Translations under genes and position numbers: made by a program
The notes under the pieces: model-generated
What the model was told of the DNA's origin: nothing
What the model saw: only the letters and a program-made list of their open reading frames with translations
Database searches by the model: none
DNA from: Bacillota bacterium
GTDB lineage: Bacteria > Bacillota > Clostridia > Christensenellales > Pumilibacteraceae
Assembly: GCA_009787685.1 (NCBI GenBank)
Contig: WQSV01000114.1
Location: forward strand, 1 to 5,343
Length of the DNA stretch: 5,343 nt
Direction of reading: 5' to 3'
Shown here: positions 5,081 through 5,343 of the stretch, in pieces
Position numbering within the stretch: the stretch's first letter is position 1
Layout: each line of letters opens with the position of its first letter

Positions 5081-5240
5081 GTGTTTTCAACACTCTTGTC
5101 GTAGATTGCTTGAACAAGCAGGACCCGTCAAACGGGTCGAAGACCCCTGTCAAGTCTTTTGAGTCAAAAACAATGTTTTTCTCTAAATAAAATCATTGAA
5201 GAAATCTTGCGGTTTTGGCTCAAAAACCCTGTCAAGTGTT
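5070..5240. repeat. Three dispersed copies of ACTTGACAGGG upstream of rnpB
   Basis: On the plus strand CCCTGTCAAGT occurs at 5072-5082, 5145-5155 and 5227-5237, with start-to-start spacings of 73 and 82 bp. The first and third copies share a longer 16-bp match (5070-5085 and 5225-5240). In the minus direction each contains TTGACA, a perfect -35 hexamer. Only the copy nearest rnpB has a plausible -10 box at 17 bp. Confidence 0.8.
5080..5146. repeat. Row of short hairpins between two of the motif copies
   Basis: Four perfect short inverted repeats follow in close order: AGTGTT/AACACT (5080-5094), TGCTTG/CAAGCA (5107-5120), GACCCGT/ACGGGTC (5122-5138) and GGGTC/GACCC (5134-5146). The last two share bases 5134-5138 and cannot form together. 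They lie upstream of the rnpB start, so they are not in the rnpB transcript from the mapped promoter. Confidence 0.6.
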
Positions 5241-5343
5241 GGATGGATTGCGACATAAGGTTTTAGTTACCATAGTCGCTTTTATAGAAGTTGGTAATTG
5301 ACAAAAATAAAATAATTTCCAAAATTTTCAAAAAAAAAAAAAA
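5156..5343. other. Gene-free right edge with terminal poly-A
   Basis: Apart from the third motif copy (5225-5240) and an 8-bp inverted repeat around TTACCA/TGGTAA (5265-5299), I see no gene or RNA. A TTGACA (5298-5303) on the plus strand has no matching -10 box before the edge. The window ends in 14 consecutive A (5330-5343), consistent with an assembly break at a homopolymer. Confidence 0.6.

Noticed and set aside
4977..5162. Plus-strand 61-codon frame
   Set aside because: It runs antisense through the 5' part of rnpB and its promoter, and is explained by the RNA gene.
5298..5326. Plus-strand promoter at the right edge (TTGACA at 5298)
   Set aside because: No -10 box fits at 16-18 bp, and no gene follows before the window ends.

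Overview
The window looks like a piece of a low-GC Gram-positive (Bacillota) chromosome, most likely clostridial rather than a Bacillus or Mollicutes relative. The coding is AT-rich and Lys/Asn-rich, no internal TGA is needed to read any gene, ribosome-binding sites are of the GGAG type (lysC excepted), one product is a lipoprotein with a Gram-positive-style lipobox, and the RNase P RNA is class A. Both ends look like contig edges: the left edge lies inside a tandem repeat and the right edge ends in a run of 14 A. Nothing here looks like a phage, transposon, CRISPR array or defence island.

Layout. Positions 1-179 hold a 36-bp tandem repeat and no convincing gene. A good sigma-A promoter (180-208) drives a two-gene unit. 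The first gene is cdaA (300-1136), the membrane diadenylate cyclase that makes c-di-AMP. The second is an 85-residue protein (1139-1396) that sits where cdaR normally lies but keeps only a CdaR-like membrane anchor and no YbbR repeats. A long imperfect hairpin (1401-1494) separates this unit from lysC (1509-2825), an aspartate kinase of the YclM/ThrD type with two ACT domains. A 329-bp gap with a near-perfect 29-bp-paired hairpin (2849-2917) follows, then a gene for an unknown 379-residue lipoprotein (3155-4294).

The right third is RNA genes on the minus strand: tRNA-Arg(CCG) with an encoded CCA (4344-4420), which shares a bidirectional terminator with the convergent lipoprotein gene, and rnpB (4689-5043) with a clear promoter (5052-5080). 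Upstream of rnpB lie three copies of the motif ACTTGACAGGG (minus strand), one of which supplies the rnpB -35 box, and a row of short hairpins.

How they work together: CdaA and its small partner form a c-di-AMP module. LysC opens the aspartate pathway (lysine/diaminopimelate, threonine, methionine), and RNase P matures tRNAs such as its neighbour. The most unusual items are the YbbR-less CdaR-position protein, the two long plus-strand hairpins whose mismatches are mostly G-U wobbles, the absence of a Shine-Dalgarno for lysC, the composite lipoprotein, and an RNase P RNA that seems to lack the GGU that normally reads tRNA CCA ends.
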